Positions 8,813 through 16,991 of a stretch of DNA of 43,517 bases are shown in pieces. Both the position numbers and the translations under genes were made by a program. Source of the DNA: Opitutus sp. (GTDB lineage Bacteria > Verrucomicrobiota > Verrucomicrobiia > Opitutales > Opitutaceae); the NCBI GenBank assembly GCA_013821985.1, contig PNJQ01000028.1, positions 1 through 43,517 on the forward strand, read 5' to 3'. How positions within the stretch are numbered: position 1 is the first letter of the stretch; each line of letters begins with the position of its first letter. Under the pieces are notes generated by a model, which worked only from the letters and a program-made list of their open reading frames with translations, was not told the DNA's origin and did no database searches.

Positions 8813-8967
8813 ACCGCAGCCCGCCCTCGGGTGAAGCGCGTCGATCCGGAAGCCGGGCGCAATTCAACCCGCGCGATGCGCGGCTCAGCGGCGGATGACG
8901 GGACTCGTCGCAACGAAATCGCCGCGTTGGCGGGAATCTTTGTCATCGTTCGATTCTCCCACTTCCC

Positions 8968-9615
8968 ATGAAAATATCCCGCTGGTCGTTGGTTTTCTTT
9001 CTTGCCGGTCCACTGGGTGCGGCTGAACCCATCGCGCCCGATCTCACCACGCTGGGCCGCACAAACGCCGGCTGGGAGCTGCCGCGGTTCCCTTCGCTCG
9101 GCCAGTCGGCGAATTCGGACCGTCCCAACTCCATCACGGCGGGCGCGACCACGGGAGCTTACGTCGCGGGGGTGGAGTTGGCGGAAGGCACGATCGAGTT
9201 CGAGGCGCGCGGCCGCGCGGCGGACGGTTCGTCCTTCGTCGGCGTAATGTTTCACGGGGTCGATGGCACCACCTACGACGGCGTGTATTTTCGGTCGTTC
9301 AATTTCGGCCATGACAACCCGGTGAAACGCGACCACGCCGTCCAATACATCGCGATGCCCGAGTGGCCGTGGCACCGCTTGCGGCGCGAGCGGCCGGAAG
9401 AGTTCGAGAATCCGGTGACGCCGACGCCGAAGCCGGACGAGTGGTTTCGCGCGCGGGTCGTGGTCGAGGAAGGTCGGGTGCGCGTGTTCGTCAACGACGC
9501 GACCGAACCCAGTCTCGAGGTCGAGCGCCTCAGCACCCGCGGCCGGGGCAAGGTCGGTCTGTGGGTCACGGGTTTCGGCGACATCGCGAACCTGAAGATT
9601 ACGCCGAAATCCTGA
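8968..9615 (+). CDS. Secreted concanavalin A-like (LamG/DUF1080-like) protein
   Basis: 215 residues with a clear signal peptide (about 1-18, ending LGAAEP). The rest is beta-rich: ELAEGTIEFEARGRAADG, SSFVGVMFHGVDGTTYDGVYFRSFNF, WFRARVVVEEGRVRVFVND and RGKVGLWVTGFGDIANLKI follow the strand order of LamG/DUF1080-type jelly rolls, seen in sugar-binding and 3-keto-disaccharide hydrolase-like proteins. No catalytic residues can be named. It stands alone: 155 bases after the cytochrome and 244 before the agmatinase gene. I regard it as an exported carbohydrate-binding or structural protein; enzymatic activity is uncertain. Confidence 0.65.
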   Translation: MKISRWSLVFFLAGPLGAAEPIAPDLTTLGRTNAGWELPRFPSLGQSANSDRPNSITAGATTGAYVAGVELAEGTIEFEARGRAADGSSFVGVMFHGVDGTTYDGVYFRSFNFGHDNPVKRDHAVQYIAMPEWPWHRLRRERPEEFENPVTPTPKPDEWFRARVVVEEGRVRVFVNDATEPSLEVERLSTRGRGKVGLWVTGFGDIANLKITPKS

Positions 9616-9859
9616 CGCGGCGAAGGAAGGGCGGGACCGCTGGACCGGCTGCAGCGCGATCGGTGTCCATCCGGCGGTCGCGTCCACTTTCAACGCTTCG
9701 AGGCGCCTCTTTTCTTAACATTCATTTTCGCCCGTGGGGCGCGGCAAATTGCGCCATCCCTCGGAAGCGAGCGGCCGCGGATGATAAAGAATAGCGAAAC
9801 GCGGCTGGCCCGGCTTTGCCGGCTTGTGCGATCGCGGGCGGTGGAACAGCGTCGCGGCT

Positions 9860-10672
9860 GTGACTTTGGGCCAACCCACGCTGCTCGGCCTGCCTTACGA
9901 CGCGAGTTCGTCGTTTCTCAACGGCGCTGCGCGGGCTCCGACGGTGATTCGCGCGGCGCTGGCCTGCGAGTCGAGCAACGCGTGGAGCGAAGCGGGCGTC
10001 AACCTCGGCGCGCCGGGGGTGCTCGGCGAAGCGGGCGACCTCGCGCTCGGGACGGATGCCGCGGCGACACGCGCGGAAATTGAACGCGGCGTCGGCCAGG
10101 TGCTCGCCTCCGGTGCACGGCCGATTTCGCTCGGGGGTGATCACTCCGTCACGTATCCGATCTTGCGAGCGGTGCGGGCCCGGCACGCGCGATTGACCGT
10201 CCTGCACCTCGATGCGCACGCGGATCTCTACGACGAGTTTGAAGGAGATCGTTTTTCGCACGCATGTCCGTTCGCACGCGTCATGGAGGAGCGGCTGTGC
10301 GACCGGCTTGTGCAAGTCGGCGTGCGCACGTTGACGGCGCACCAGCGCGCGCAGGCGAAAAGATTCGGCGTGGAAATCATCGAGATGCGCGCCTGGGCCG
10401 AGGGCGTGCGACCGCGGTTGGACGGGCCGGTCTATCTCTCGCTCGACCTCGATGGACTCGATCCGGCGTGCGCGCCGGGCGTGTCGCATTGGGAACCGGG
10501 CGGCCTGACCACGCGCGAAGTCATCGGGCTGATTCAAAATTTGCCCGCGCCGTTCGTCGGTGCGGACGTGGTGGAGTTGAATCCGGTGCGCGACGTGAAC
10601 GGCTTTACCGCGACGGTCGCCGCGAAACTGGTGAAGGAGATCGCGAGTCGGATGATTGAAACAGCGATCTAG
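9860..10672 (+). CDS. Agmatinase/arginase family ureohydrolase
   Basis: 270 residues from the GTG at 9860. The binuclear manganese site of the ureohydrolase family is complete: H95 in GGDHSVTYP, D118-x-H120-x-D122 in LDAHADLYD, and D196-x-D198 in SLDLDGLDP, plus VELNPVRD near the end. The FSHACPF segment resembles the agmatinase SHGTPF loop, so agmatine to putrescine plus urea is the likeliest reaction; arginase or formimidoylglutamase activity is not excluded. The frame is open to a TTG at 9824, and a TTG also lies two codons after the GTG, so the start is uncertain by about 12 residues. No other polyamine gene is near. Confidence 0.8.
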   Translation: MTLGQPTLLGLPYDASSSFLNGAARAPTVIRAALACESSNAWSEAGVNLGAPGVLGEAGDLALGTDAAATRAEIERGVGQVLASGARPISLGGDHSVTYPILRAVRARHARLTVLHLDAHADLYDEFEGDRFSHACPFARVMEERLCDRLVQVGVRTLTAHQRAQAKRFGVEIIEMRAWAEGVRPRLDGPVYLSLDLDGLDPACAPGVSHWEPGGLTTREVIGLIQNLPAPFVGADVVELNPVRDVNGFTATVAAKLVKEIASRMIETAI

Positions 10673-11005
10673 GAATGTCGGGCGGGTCTCCCGCGGCGGC
10701 GACAGGCGTCGAGGAGGCCGAAGCCCACCCTGAGCCGTCGTGTCACGGACGTTGCATTGGCCGAAGGCGGGTGGGCCGGCTCCAGTGCCCGCCGGAGAAT
10801 GCGCGCAGGGAGCTGCGCGCTGAAGAATCCGCCTTCGCTAAAGGTCCGGCCGGCAAGCCTGCACGTCCAACTCGGACACGGCGGCGAACCCTTGAGCGGC
10901 GAAGTTCGGAGGCCCCGTCCTGCAAGGGCACACCGGTAAGGGAACATGACGCCGCGTTGCACCTTGCGGCTTGTGCGGGCGGGGCAGACCGGCATCGTCG
11001 CGCGC
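10673..11005 (+). other. Gene-free, palindrome-rich leader before the permease gene
   Basis: 333 bases without a convincing gene. Several self-complementary pairs lie here: 10723-10730 with 10769-10776 (GCCCACCC/GGGTGGGC), a perfect 7-bp stem with a 6-base loop at 10801-10820, and CCCTTG/CAAGGG about 30 bases apart further on. This looks like a structured transcript leader for the permease gene, but no known riboswitch consensus was recognised. High GC makes chance stems likely. Confidence 0.3.
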
Positions 11006-12391
11006 ATGACTCCGGCCGACCCCGCCGCGAACCCACCACGCGCTGCGCTGGCGAGCGGCACGGTCGTTTCGAGTGCGCCCGCCGCGACCGATCCATCGCG
11101 CCTGCCGCGGCATCTCGGAATCTGGAACGCCGCGCTCGTGCTCGTGACGTTCACGATCGGCGTCGGAATTCTCCAGTCTCCCGGCGTCGTGGCGGCGAAC
11201 ACCGGTTCGATTACGCTGTCGTTGCTCGCCTGGGTGGTGGGGGCCGTCGTCGCGTTGTGCGGTTCGCTCGTGATGGCGGAGTTGGCGGTGCGCACGCCGC
11301 GGTCGGGCGGCACGGTGGTGTTTCTCAACCAGACATTCGGGCCGCGCGCGGCGTTTCTGTTCGGTTGGACGTCGATTTTTCTCAATCCAGTGTCGGCGGC
11401 GGCGATCACGCTGGTGAGCACGCGCAATCTCGGGGCGATCCTCGGTTTCGGGACGGGCGCGCAGACGGTGCTCGGGCTGCTGTGGGTCGGGGCGATCATG
11501 CTGCTCAACATGCGGACGAGCCGCACGGTGGGCTGGCTCGCGGGTGGAGCGGGCGTGTTCAAGATCGGCGCGCTCATTACCGTCGTGGCGCTGTGTTTCT
11601 CGGGCGAAGGCGCGAGCGAATTCGCGGCGACGCCCTTGGCGATGGAGCACTCGTTGCTCGTCGGATTCGGACTCGCGGTGGTGGCGACGATGTTCGCCTA
11701 TGAGGGGTGGGACGGGCTCGCGCTTGTGGCGGGCGAAGTCAAGGCGCCGCGGCGCACGTTGCCGCGCGCGACGCTGCTCGGCATGGGGCTCATCCTCGCG
11801 GTCTATCTCGCGGTGAACCTCGGATTCTTCCACGCGTTGAGTTTCGCGGAAGTGGCCTCGACGCCGGCGCTGGCGGCCACGGCGATGGGACGTGTGCTGG
11901 GCGACCAGGCGGCGAAAATCGTGACGGTGTTCGTCGCGGCGAGCGCCGCGAGCACGGTGCTGAGCTCGCTCCTCTGCAATCCGAAGATCGCTTTCGCCCT
12001 CGCGGAGGAGGGGCATTTTTTCCGGCCCGTGGCGTGGGTGCATCCGCGCTGGAAGACGCCCGTGGTGGCGATCGGCCTCTACGGCACCATGACGCTGCTC
12101 TACATTGGATCCGGCGCGGGATTCGACTGGCTCACGCGCTATTTGATTCTCGGCTTCACGCCGTTCTACGGCCTGGCGGCGATTGCGGCAGTCATCCAGC
12201 GCCGGCGCGCGCCGCTCACACCCGGACAGTTCGCGATGCCGCTCTACCCGCTGCCGGTCGTCGGCATGTTGCTCTACGTCGTGGGCGGACTCGCCAGCGG
12301 ATTCATCGGCGATCCGGTGGCGGCGATGGGCGGAGTAGGGATTCTTGCGGCGGGCTTGCTCGTCTTCGAGATTCGGAGAAAGCTCGCATGA
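11006..12391 (+). CDS. APC-superfamily amino acid permease
   Basis: 461 residues with about 12 membrane segments. The first segment contains the APC substrate-loop motif TFTIGVGILQSPGVVA (compare G-x-G-I in the family), and the central region FGLAVVATMFAYEGWDGLALVAGEVKAPRRTLPRA is the highly conserved segment 6-7 block of the LAT/SteT-type exchangers. It should import or exchange neutral amino acids at the inner membrane. ATG at 11006 is preferred over a possible start 20 codons upstream, which adds a basic stretch with no similarity. The 333-base leader upstream is palindrome-rich. Its stop overlaps the start of the DoxX-like gene (ATGA), so the two are translationally coupled. Confidence 0.85.
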   Translation: MTPADPAANPPRAALASGTVVSSAPAATDPSRLPRHLGIWNAALVLVTFTIGVGILQSPGVVAANTGSITLSLLAWVVGAVVALCGSLVMAELAVRTPRSGGTVVFLNQTFGPRAAFLFGWTSIFLNPVSAAAITLVSTRNLGAILGFGTGAQTVLGLLWVGAIMLLNMRTSRTVGWLAGGAGVFKIGALITVVALCFSGEGASEFAATPLAMEHSLLVGFGLAVVATMFAYEGWDGLALVAGEVKAPRRTLPRATLLGMGLILAVYLAVNLGFFHALSFAEVASTPALAATAMGRVLGDQAAKIVTVFVAASAASTVLSSLLCNPKIAFALAEEGHFFRPVAWVHPRWKTPVVAIGLYGTMTLLYIGSGAGFDWLTRYLILGFTPFYGLAAIAAVIQRRRAPLTPGQFAMPLYPLPVVGMLLYVVGGLASGFIGDPVAAMGGVGILAAGLLVFEIRRKLA

Positions 12392-12795
12392 ATGCCCCGG
12401 CGGAAAAAATCGTGCGCATCGCCGTCGCGGTGATCCTGGGTCTGCACGGTGCGCATCGCGCGGTCACGGGCGGATATCTTTTGTTCGGCCAGTTTCTCGC
12501 GGCCAAGGGATTTCCGGCGGGCACCGGACTCGCCGCGCTCATCACCATCGGCGAACTGGTGGGCGCAGCCGCGCTGTTGTTGAATCGCGGAGTGTTTTGG
12601 GCGTGTTGCGGCCATGCGGTGGTGCTGGCGGGCGGAATTGTGCTGGTGCACGCGCCAGCGGGCTGGTTCGTGGTCGGCGCGGGCCGCAACGGCGTGGAGT
12701 TCAGCGTGCTATTGCTCGCTTGTCTCGCGGCGCTCGCCTGGCCGCACCGACCGTGGCGCCGGGAGGCGGCCGCGCCATCGACTCTCCGCTCATGA
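12388..12795 (+). CDS. DoxX-like small membrane protein
   Basis: 135 residues with four hydrophobic segments, the fold and length of the DoxX family. The first helix has LGLHGAHRAVTGGYLLFGQFLAAKGFP, the usual DoxX opening (R/H residue in helix 1 and a G-F-P after it), followed by ALITIGELVGAAALL with the family's conserved E in helix 2. DoxX proteins are inner-membrane proteins tied to redox stress or thiosulfate:quinone chemistry, but most have no assigned job. It overlaps the permease stop and the next start by ATGA junctions. Confidence 0.75.
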   Translation: MNAPAEKIVRIAVAVILGLHGAHRAVTGGYLLFGQFLAAKGFPAGTGLAALITIGELVGAAALLLNRGVFWACCGHAVVLAGGIVLVHAPAGWFVVGAGRNGVEFSVLLLACLAALAWPHRPWRREAAAPSTLRS

Positions 12796-13151
12796 ACACC
12801 GCCGCCACCCTCTCCGTCGCGCTCGTCGCGTTGCTTCACCTCTACTTCCTCGTGCTGGAGATGTTTCTCTGGAACACACCCTATGGCCGGCGCGTGTTCG
12901 GGCTCACGCCGGAACGCGCCGCGGCCAGCCATTCGCTCGCGAAGAACCAGGGGCTCTACAACGGATTTCTTGCGGCGGGGCTGGTGTGGGGACTCGCGCG
13001 CGGTGCGTCCGGCGCGGACGTGAAGTTGTTTTTCCTCGGCTGCGTGGTCGTGGCGGGCGTGTTTGGCGCGGCGACGGCGAACCGGAAGATCCTGTTCGTT
13101 CAGGCGCTGCCCGGGGCGGTGGCGTTCGTGCTGGTGTGGCTGACGCGATAA
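12792..13151 (+). CDS. DUF1304 family membrane protein
   Basis: 119 residues, four predicted membrane segments. The family signature is plain: LLHLYFLVLEMFLWNTPYGRRVFGL near the start, then KNQGLYNGFLAAGLVWGL in the second helix. DUF1304 proteins are small, widespread and without known function. The ATG at 12792 overlaps the stop of the DoxX-like gene (ATGA), so it is coupled to it. A transport, lipid or redox role could be guessed from the neighbours but the sequence does not show one. Confidence 0.85.
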   Translation: MNTAATLSVALVALLHLYFLVLEMFLWNTPYGRRVFGLTPERAAASHSLAKNQGLYNGFLAAGLVWGLARGASGADVKLFFLGCVVVAGVFGAATANRKILFVQALPGAVAFVLVWLTR

Positions 13152-13190
13152 GCGGTTGCCGGCGCGGGGCCGCGTCGCACACTGCCGCGC

Positions 13191-13655
13191 ATGGAATCGC
13201 TGTCCTCGCTCCTGCCGATTATTCAGCTCGCGATCACACCCGTGATTTTGATTTCGGGCATGGGCGCGCTGATGATTGTGCTGACGAACCGCATGGGCCG
13301 CATCGTCGATCGCACGCGGCAGCTCGCGGAGACGGTGCCGATGGCGACGGGTGACGACCGCCGGCACCTCGAGGAGCAACTCGACATCCTGTGGGGCCGC
13401 TCGCTGCTGATCCGGCGTGCGGTGACGGCGAACGGGTTAAGCATGCTGCTGTCTTGTTTATTGATCGTCGCGCTGTTTGCCGCGGCGTTGTTCGGCTGGG
13501 AAATGCGCGCGGTGGTGATCGCGCTGTTCGCGGCGAGCATCCTCGCACTCATCTGGTCGCTGGTCGTTTTCCTGCGCGACATCTTCGTCGCGCTGCATGC
13601 GCTGCATTTGCAGGTCGAGCGGGCGCGCGCCTCCAAACCGCCGGCGATGCCATGA
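13191..13655 (+). CDS. DUF2721 family membrane protein
   Basis: 154 residues with three likely membrane helices. The N-terminal helix reads LPIIQLAITPVILISGMGALMIVLTNRMGRIVDRTRQL, the conserved opening of DUF2721, in which a helix is followed by a basic amphipathic stretch RxxRIVDRxR. A central HLEEQLDILWGRSLLIRRA connects to two close C-terminal helices. No function is known. It begins 39 bases after the DUF1304 gene and its stop overlaps the start of the next small membrane gene. Confidence 0.85.
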   Translation: MESLSSLLPIIQLAITPVILISGMGALMIVLTNRMGRIVDRTRQLAETVPMATGDDRRHLEEQLDILWGRSLLIRRAVTANGLSMLLSCLLIVALFAAALFGWEMRAVVIALFAASILALIWSLVVFLRDIFVALHALHLQVERARASKPPAMP

Positions 13656-14023
13656 GCGCGGAACGATTTGTCCTTGCGGCGGGCGCCTACCATTTGGCGC
13701 TGGGCGTGTTTCACCTGGCGTTCTGGAAATTGTTTCACTGGCGCGAGGAGTTGCCGAAACTGTCGACGATCAATCGGGGCGTGCTGCAAGTTCTGAACGT
13801 GATGCTCAGCTACGTCTTTTTCGCCGTGGCGCTGGGGCAGCTTTTCCATGCCGAGTCATGGACTACCTCGATATTCGGCCGGGTGGCACTCGCGCTCATG
13901 GCGGGGTTTTGGCTGCTGCGCGCGGCTTTGCAGCCCTTGTTCTGGCCGCGCACGACGCTCGGATGGGGGATCTGCGGCGGATTTCTGTTTGGCGCGGCGC
14001 TGCATTTTGCGGCGCTCACCTGA
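13652..14023 (+). CDS. Small four-helix membrane protein of unknown function
   Basis: 123 residues with about four hydrophobic segments. Features seen are GAYHLALGVFHLAFWKLFHW in the first helix (several His in or next to the membrane), the loop ELPKLSTINRGVLQVLNVMLSYVFFAVA, and a C-terminal TLGWGICGGFLFGAALHF helix. I do not recognise the family; the layout resembles DoxX/DUF1304-size proteins. Its ATG at 13652 overlaps the DUF2721 stop. It ends eight bases before the convergent HAD gene. Confidence 0.65.
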   Translation: MSAERFVLAAGAYHLALGVFHLAFWKLFHWREELPKLSTINRGVLQVLNVMLSYVFFAVALGQLFHAESWTTSIFGRVALALMAGFWLLRAALQPLFWPRTTLGWGICGGFLFGAALHFAALT

Positions 14024-14031
14024 ACCGCGGT

Positions 14032-14673
14032 TCAACCGAACAGCGCGGCGCTGACCGCCGTGAGATCGGGAAAAATCCGCGTCGCCCCGTGCGCGCGCAA
14101 TTCATCGGCGGAGTGCGTGCCGGTCGTGACGCCGAAGAAGCCGAGTCCGCCGTTCTGCGCGGCGGCGAGGTCGAAGACGGAATCGCCCACCACGACGGTC
14201 GAACTCGCCTCGGCCCCGAGCGTGCGCACGGCATGCGCCGAGAATTCCGCCTGCGGCTTCAGCCAGGCGGTATCGCCCGCGCCGAAAATTTCCGCGACCA
14301 GCGGCGTGAGGCCGAGGTGGCGGCAAACTTCGCGTGAAGCGTCGCCGCGTTTGTTCGTGAACACGGCGCAGGTGACGCCGTGCGTGCGGCAGCGTTCAAG
14401 CAGCTCCTTTGCGCCCGGCAGGAGTTTCACGTCCTGGAGATTCGTGGCGCGCCAGTGCTCGAGGTAATAGGGGAGAATGCGCGCGACGTTCTCCGCCCCG
14501 GCGAGATCGGCGATCGCGTCCTCCAGCCCGCGGCCCACCGCGTCGCGCACCTCCTGCATTGTCGGCGCCGGCAGACCGATCTGCCGCATCGCGTGCGAGT
14601 GGCAGCGGTGAATGGCGCCGAAATGATCGATCAGTGTGCCGTCGAGATCGAGAAGGACAGTGCGGTAGCGCAT
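14032..14673 (-). CDS. HAD-superfamily phosphatase (phosphoglycolate phosphatase-like)
   Basis: 213 residues. All four HAD motifs are visible: the nucleophile D9 and acid/base D11 in LLDLDGTLIDH, the Thr of VFTNK (motif II), the Lys in AWLKPQ (motif III), and GDSVFDL (motif IV). The cap is a small helical C1 cap between residues ~20 and 80 (HSHAMRQIGLPAPTMQEVRDAVGRGL), typical of Gph/YieH-like phosphatases. The likely reaction is dephosphorylation of 2-phosphoglycolate or another small sugar phosphate. The ATG at 14673 (MRYRTVLLDLDGT) is the natural start although the frame stays open 32 codons upstream. Confidence 0.88.
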   Translation of the reverse strand: MRYRTVLLDLDGTLIDHFGAIHRCHSHAMRQIGLPAPTMQEVRDAVGRGLEDAIADLAGAENVARILPYYLEHWRATNLQDVKLLPGAKELLERCRTHGVTCAVFTNKRGDASREVCRHLGLTPLVAEIFGAGDTAWLKPQAEFSAHAVRTLGAEASSTVVVGDSVFDLAAAQNGGLGFFGVTTGTHSADELRAHGATRIFPDLTAVSAALFG

Positions 14674-14774
14674 GCGGAGCGTCGAACATTGCCCTCGTGG
14701 GCGCGTTCGCGAGGCGGAAATAGCCGGCAAGCAGGCTCTGCCAGTCCGGAGGCGAAACTGCGGGAGCACGGCGC

Positions 14775-15689
14775 TCAGGATTTTTTATCCGACGAGTTCG
14801 CGGGCGCGCTCGAGGCGGCAGAGGGTGCCGCGGGTTCGGGGTCCTGCGTGCCGTGGTCGAGGACGATTTGCCACGCACCGTCCGGGGATTTGCGCCAGAC
14901 GGTGACGAACTTGCCGGTGGCGGAAAACGGCTTGTCCGCGACGGTGGCCGCGAAGCGATATGGACCCCACACGAAGCCGAAGCCGCCCGACGCGGCTTCG
15001 ACCAACAGGGCGGGCTCCGCGAAAATACGCGCGTCGGCCGGAATGGCGCTCATCGCCTGTTCGAATTCGGCGCGGCCGTGCGCGTTGAGAAACATGATCG
15101 TCGCGTCGTCCGCGACATGGGCGAGAAAGGCCGGGCGGATGCCGTCGTGCGCGGCGTGTGTCGTGAAATGGCGCTCCGCCTCGCGCAGGCTGCCGGTGAG
15201 ACGCGCGGGAGCGGCGGGCGCGAGGGCGGGCGAGTTGCCGGAGGCAACGCCGGCCTTCGGCGCCCAGTTTTCGAGGAAGAGTTTCCACTCGCCTGCGGCG
15301 TTCCGTTGCCAGAGCTGGACGAAGCGGCCGTGATTGGTGATGGGCTCGCCGGTGGATCTGCGCGTGAATTCCAGCCGGTAATCGCCCCACACGTATCCGC
15401 TGTCGCACGACGCGGCCTCGTGCACCACGAGCGGGGTGGCGAAAAATTTCGCGGTCGGCGACACACGGTTGGCCACAGCGTGGTCGAGTTCCGCACGTCC
15501 GCGGGCGTGCAGGAACATAATGATGCCGTCGTCGGCCAGCGTGGCGCGATAGGCGGATGGGAGGCCGGCGCCGGCGGCGTGGGCGGAGTAGTCGCGGACC
15601 GCGGCGGCGAGTGAGCCGGGCGGCGCTTCCGCGGCGAACATTGAGGCGGAGGCGAGGAGGGAAAGTGCGAGGAGCGGGAGCCGTTTCAT
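14775..15689 (-). CDS. Secreted protein with two tandem SnoaL/DUF4440-like domains
   Basis: 304 residues with a signal peptide (1-19, ending SMFAAEA). Two related halves follow, about residues 25-150 and 170-285. Matching landmarks are LADDGIIMFLHARGRAELDHA versus VADDATIMFLNAHGRAEFEQA, then DSGYVWGDYRLEF versus GFGFVWGPYRFAA, then HGRFVQLWQRNAAGEWKLFLENW versus TGKFVTVWRKSPDGAWQIVLDHG. Each half has the length and strand order of the NTF2/SnoaL cone fold used by DUF4440 proteins. A Pro/Ala linker joins them and an acidic/Ser-rich tail ends the protein. Such exported domains bind small hydrophobic ligands or are pseudoenzymes; no active site can be claimed. Start ATG at 15689. Confidence 0.75.
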   Translation of the reverse strand: MKRLPLLALSLLASASMFAAEAPPGSLAAAVRDYSAHAAGAGLPSAYRATLADDGIIMFLHARGRAELDHAVANRVSPTAKFFATPLVVHEAASCDSGYVWGDYRLEFTRRSTGEPITNHGRFVQLWQRNAAGEWKLFLENWAPKAGVASGNSPALAPAAPARLTGSLREAERHFTTHAAHDGIRPAFLAHVADDATIMFLNAHGRAEFEQAMSAIPADARIFAEPALLVEAASGGFGFVWGPYRFAATVADKPFSATGKFVTVWRKSPDGAWQIVLDHGTQDPEPAAPSAASSAPANSSDKKS

Positions 15690-15836
15690 CGGGGCAAGGG
15701 TGGTGATTCCCCGCTCCGCACCACCGGGAATAGACCAAGCCTGTCGTGCGTGCGGCCACTACGGCGCTTCGGCCGACCACGCCGGGCGAACAAAATGGGC
15801 TGGAGCCGTGTCCCCGGGCCAGCGATTGTCCTCCCG

Positions 15837-16991
15837 ATGCCCGATTCCTTCTCCCCCGCTCAAGCCGAGGCCCGTGTGGCCGACGGCGTGCTCGTGGTGA
15901 AAATCGGCGGCGCGTGGCGGCTGACGCAGCCGCTTCCCGCCTGGCACGACCTCGTTCCCGCCGCGATGAGCGAGCACAGCGGCGGCCCGATGCCGCACAC
16001 GGTGCGCATCGAAGCCGAGGCGATCGACGAGTGGGACAGCTCGCTGCCGCTGCTGCTGCGGCAGGCGCGACGCGGTGCCGAGTCGATCGGGGCGAAATTC
16101 GAGACCCACGGCCTGCCGGCCGGCGCGGAGCAACTCGAGCGCATGCTGGCGGAAGGCACCGGGAAGGCGCCGGGCAACGCCGAAACGCCGCCGCCGCCGG
16201 ATCTTTTCACCGCGGTGGGCAATGTCGTCAACGGCACGGCGGGAGAGTTGCGGGAGTTTTCGCGATTGATCGGCGAATGTTCGTTCAGCTTCGGCCGGTT
16301 TGTCCGCGGGCAGGCGCAGTTCCGCTGGCGCGACTGCCTGCTCGAGATGCAGCTCAGCGGCGGACAGGCGCTGCCGATCGTCGGCACGATCGCGGTGCTG
16401 ACCGGCGTGATCCTCGCGTATCAGGCGTCGGCGCAACTGCGGCAGTTCGGCGCGGACATTTTCGTGGCGGACATGGTCGGCATCGCGATGGTGCGCGAGA
16501 TGGGACCATTGATGACGGCGATCGTGCTCTCGGGGCGGACGGGCGCGGCGTTCGCCGCAACGCTCGGCAGCATGAAGGCGAACGAGGAGATCGACGCGTT
16601 GCAGACGCTCGGCGTGTCGCCGGTGGATTTTCTCGTGATGCCGCGGATCCTCGCGCTGTTCGCGATGCTGCCGCTGCTCGTGTTGTTCGCGAATGCGCTC
16701 GGCATTTTCGGCGGGCTCGTGATCGCGTTGGGCATCCTCGACATCCCGGCGAACCTTTATTGGGCCGAGACGAAATCGTTCGTCGATCTGTCCGACTTGT
16801 TCACGGGCCTGATCAAGGCCGCGACTTATGGCGCACTCATCGGTCTCTCGGGCTGCCTGCGCGGCATGCAGGCCGAGCGCAGTGCGGGCGGCGTCGGCCA
16901 GGCGGCAACGCGCGCAGTGGTGACCTCGATCTTCCTCATCATCGTGGCCAACGCGATCTTCGCGGTGCTGTTCAATATCCTCGGATGGTAA
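15837..16991 (+). CDS. MlaE-family ABC permease with N-terminal STAS domain
   Basis: 384 residues. Residues ~1-110 form a STAS-like domain (VADGVLVVKIGGAWRL, then EAIDEWDSSLPLLLRQ with the D-S-S of the family); residues ~150-384 are the MlaE/YrbE permease with about five hydrophobic segments and the conserved blocks GQALPIVGTIAVLTGVILAYQ, MVREMGPLMTAIVLSGRTGAAFAA and GSMKANEEIDALQTLGVSP. In E. coli the STAS part is the separate protein MlaB; here it is fused. The permease moves phospholipid between the inner membrane and the periplasmic MCE protein. ATG at 15837 opens the operon MlaE-MlaF-MlaD-lipoprotein and overlaps the MlaF start by 7 bases. Confidence 0.9.
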   Translation: MPDSFSPAQAEARVADGVLVVKIGGAWRLTQPLPAWHDLVPAAMSEHSGGPMPHTVRIEAEAIDEWDSSLPLLLRQARRGAESIGAKFETHGLPAGAEQLERMLAEGTGKAPGNAETPPPPDLFTAVGNVVNGTAGELREFSRLIGECSFSFGRFVRGQAQFRWRDCLLEMQLSGGQALPIVGTIAVLTGVILAYQASAQLRQFGADIFVADMVGIAMVREMGPLMTAIVLSGRTGAAFAATLGSMKANEEIDALQTLGVSPVDFLVMPRILALFAMLPLLVLFANALGIFGGLVIALGILDIPANLYWAETKSFVDLSDLFTGLIKAATYGALIGLSGCLRGMQAERSAGGVGQAATRAVVTSIFLIIVANAIFAVLFNILGW

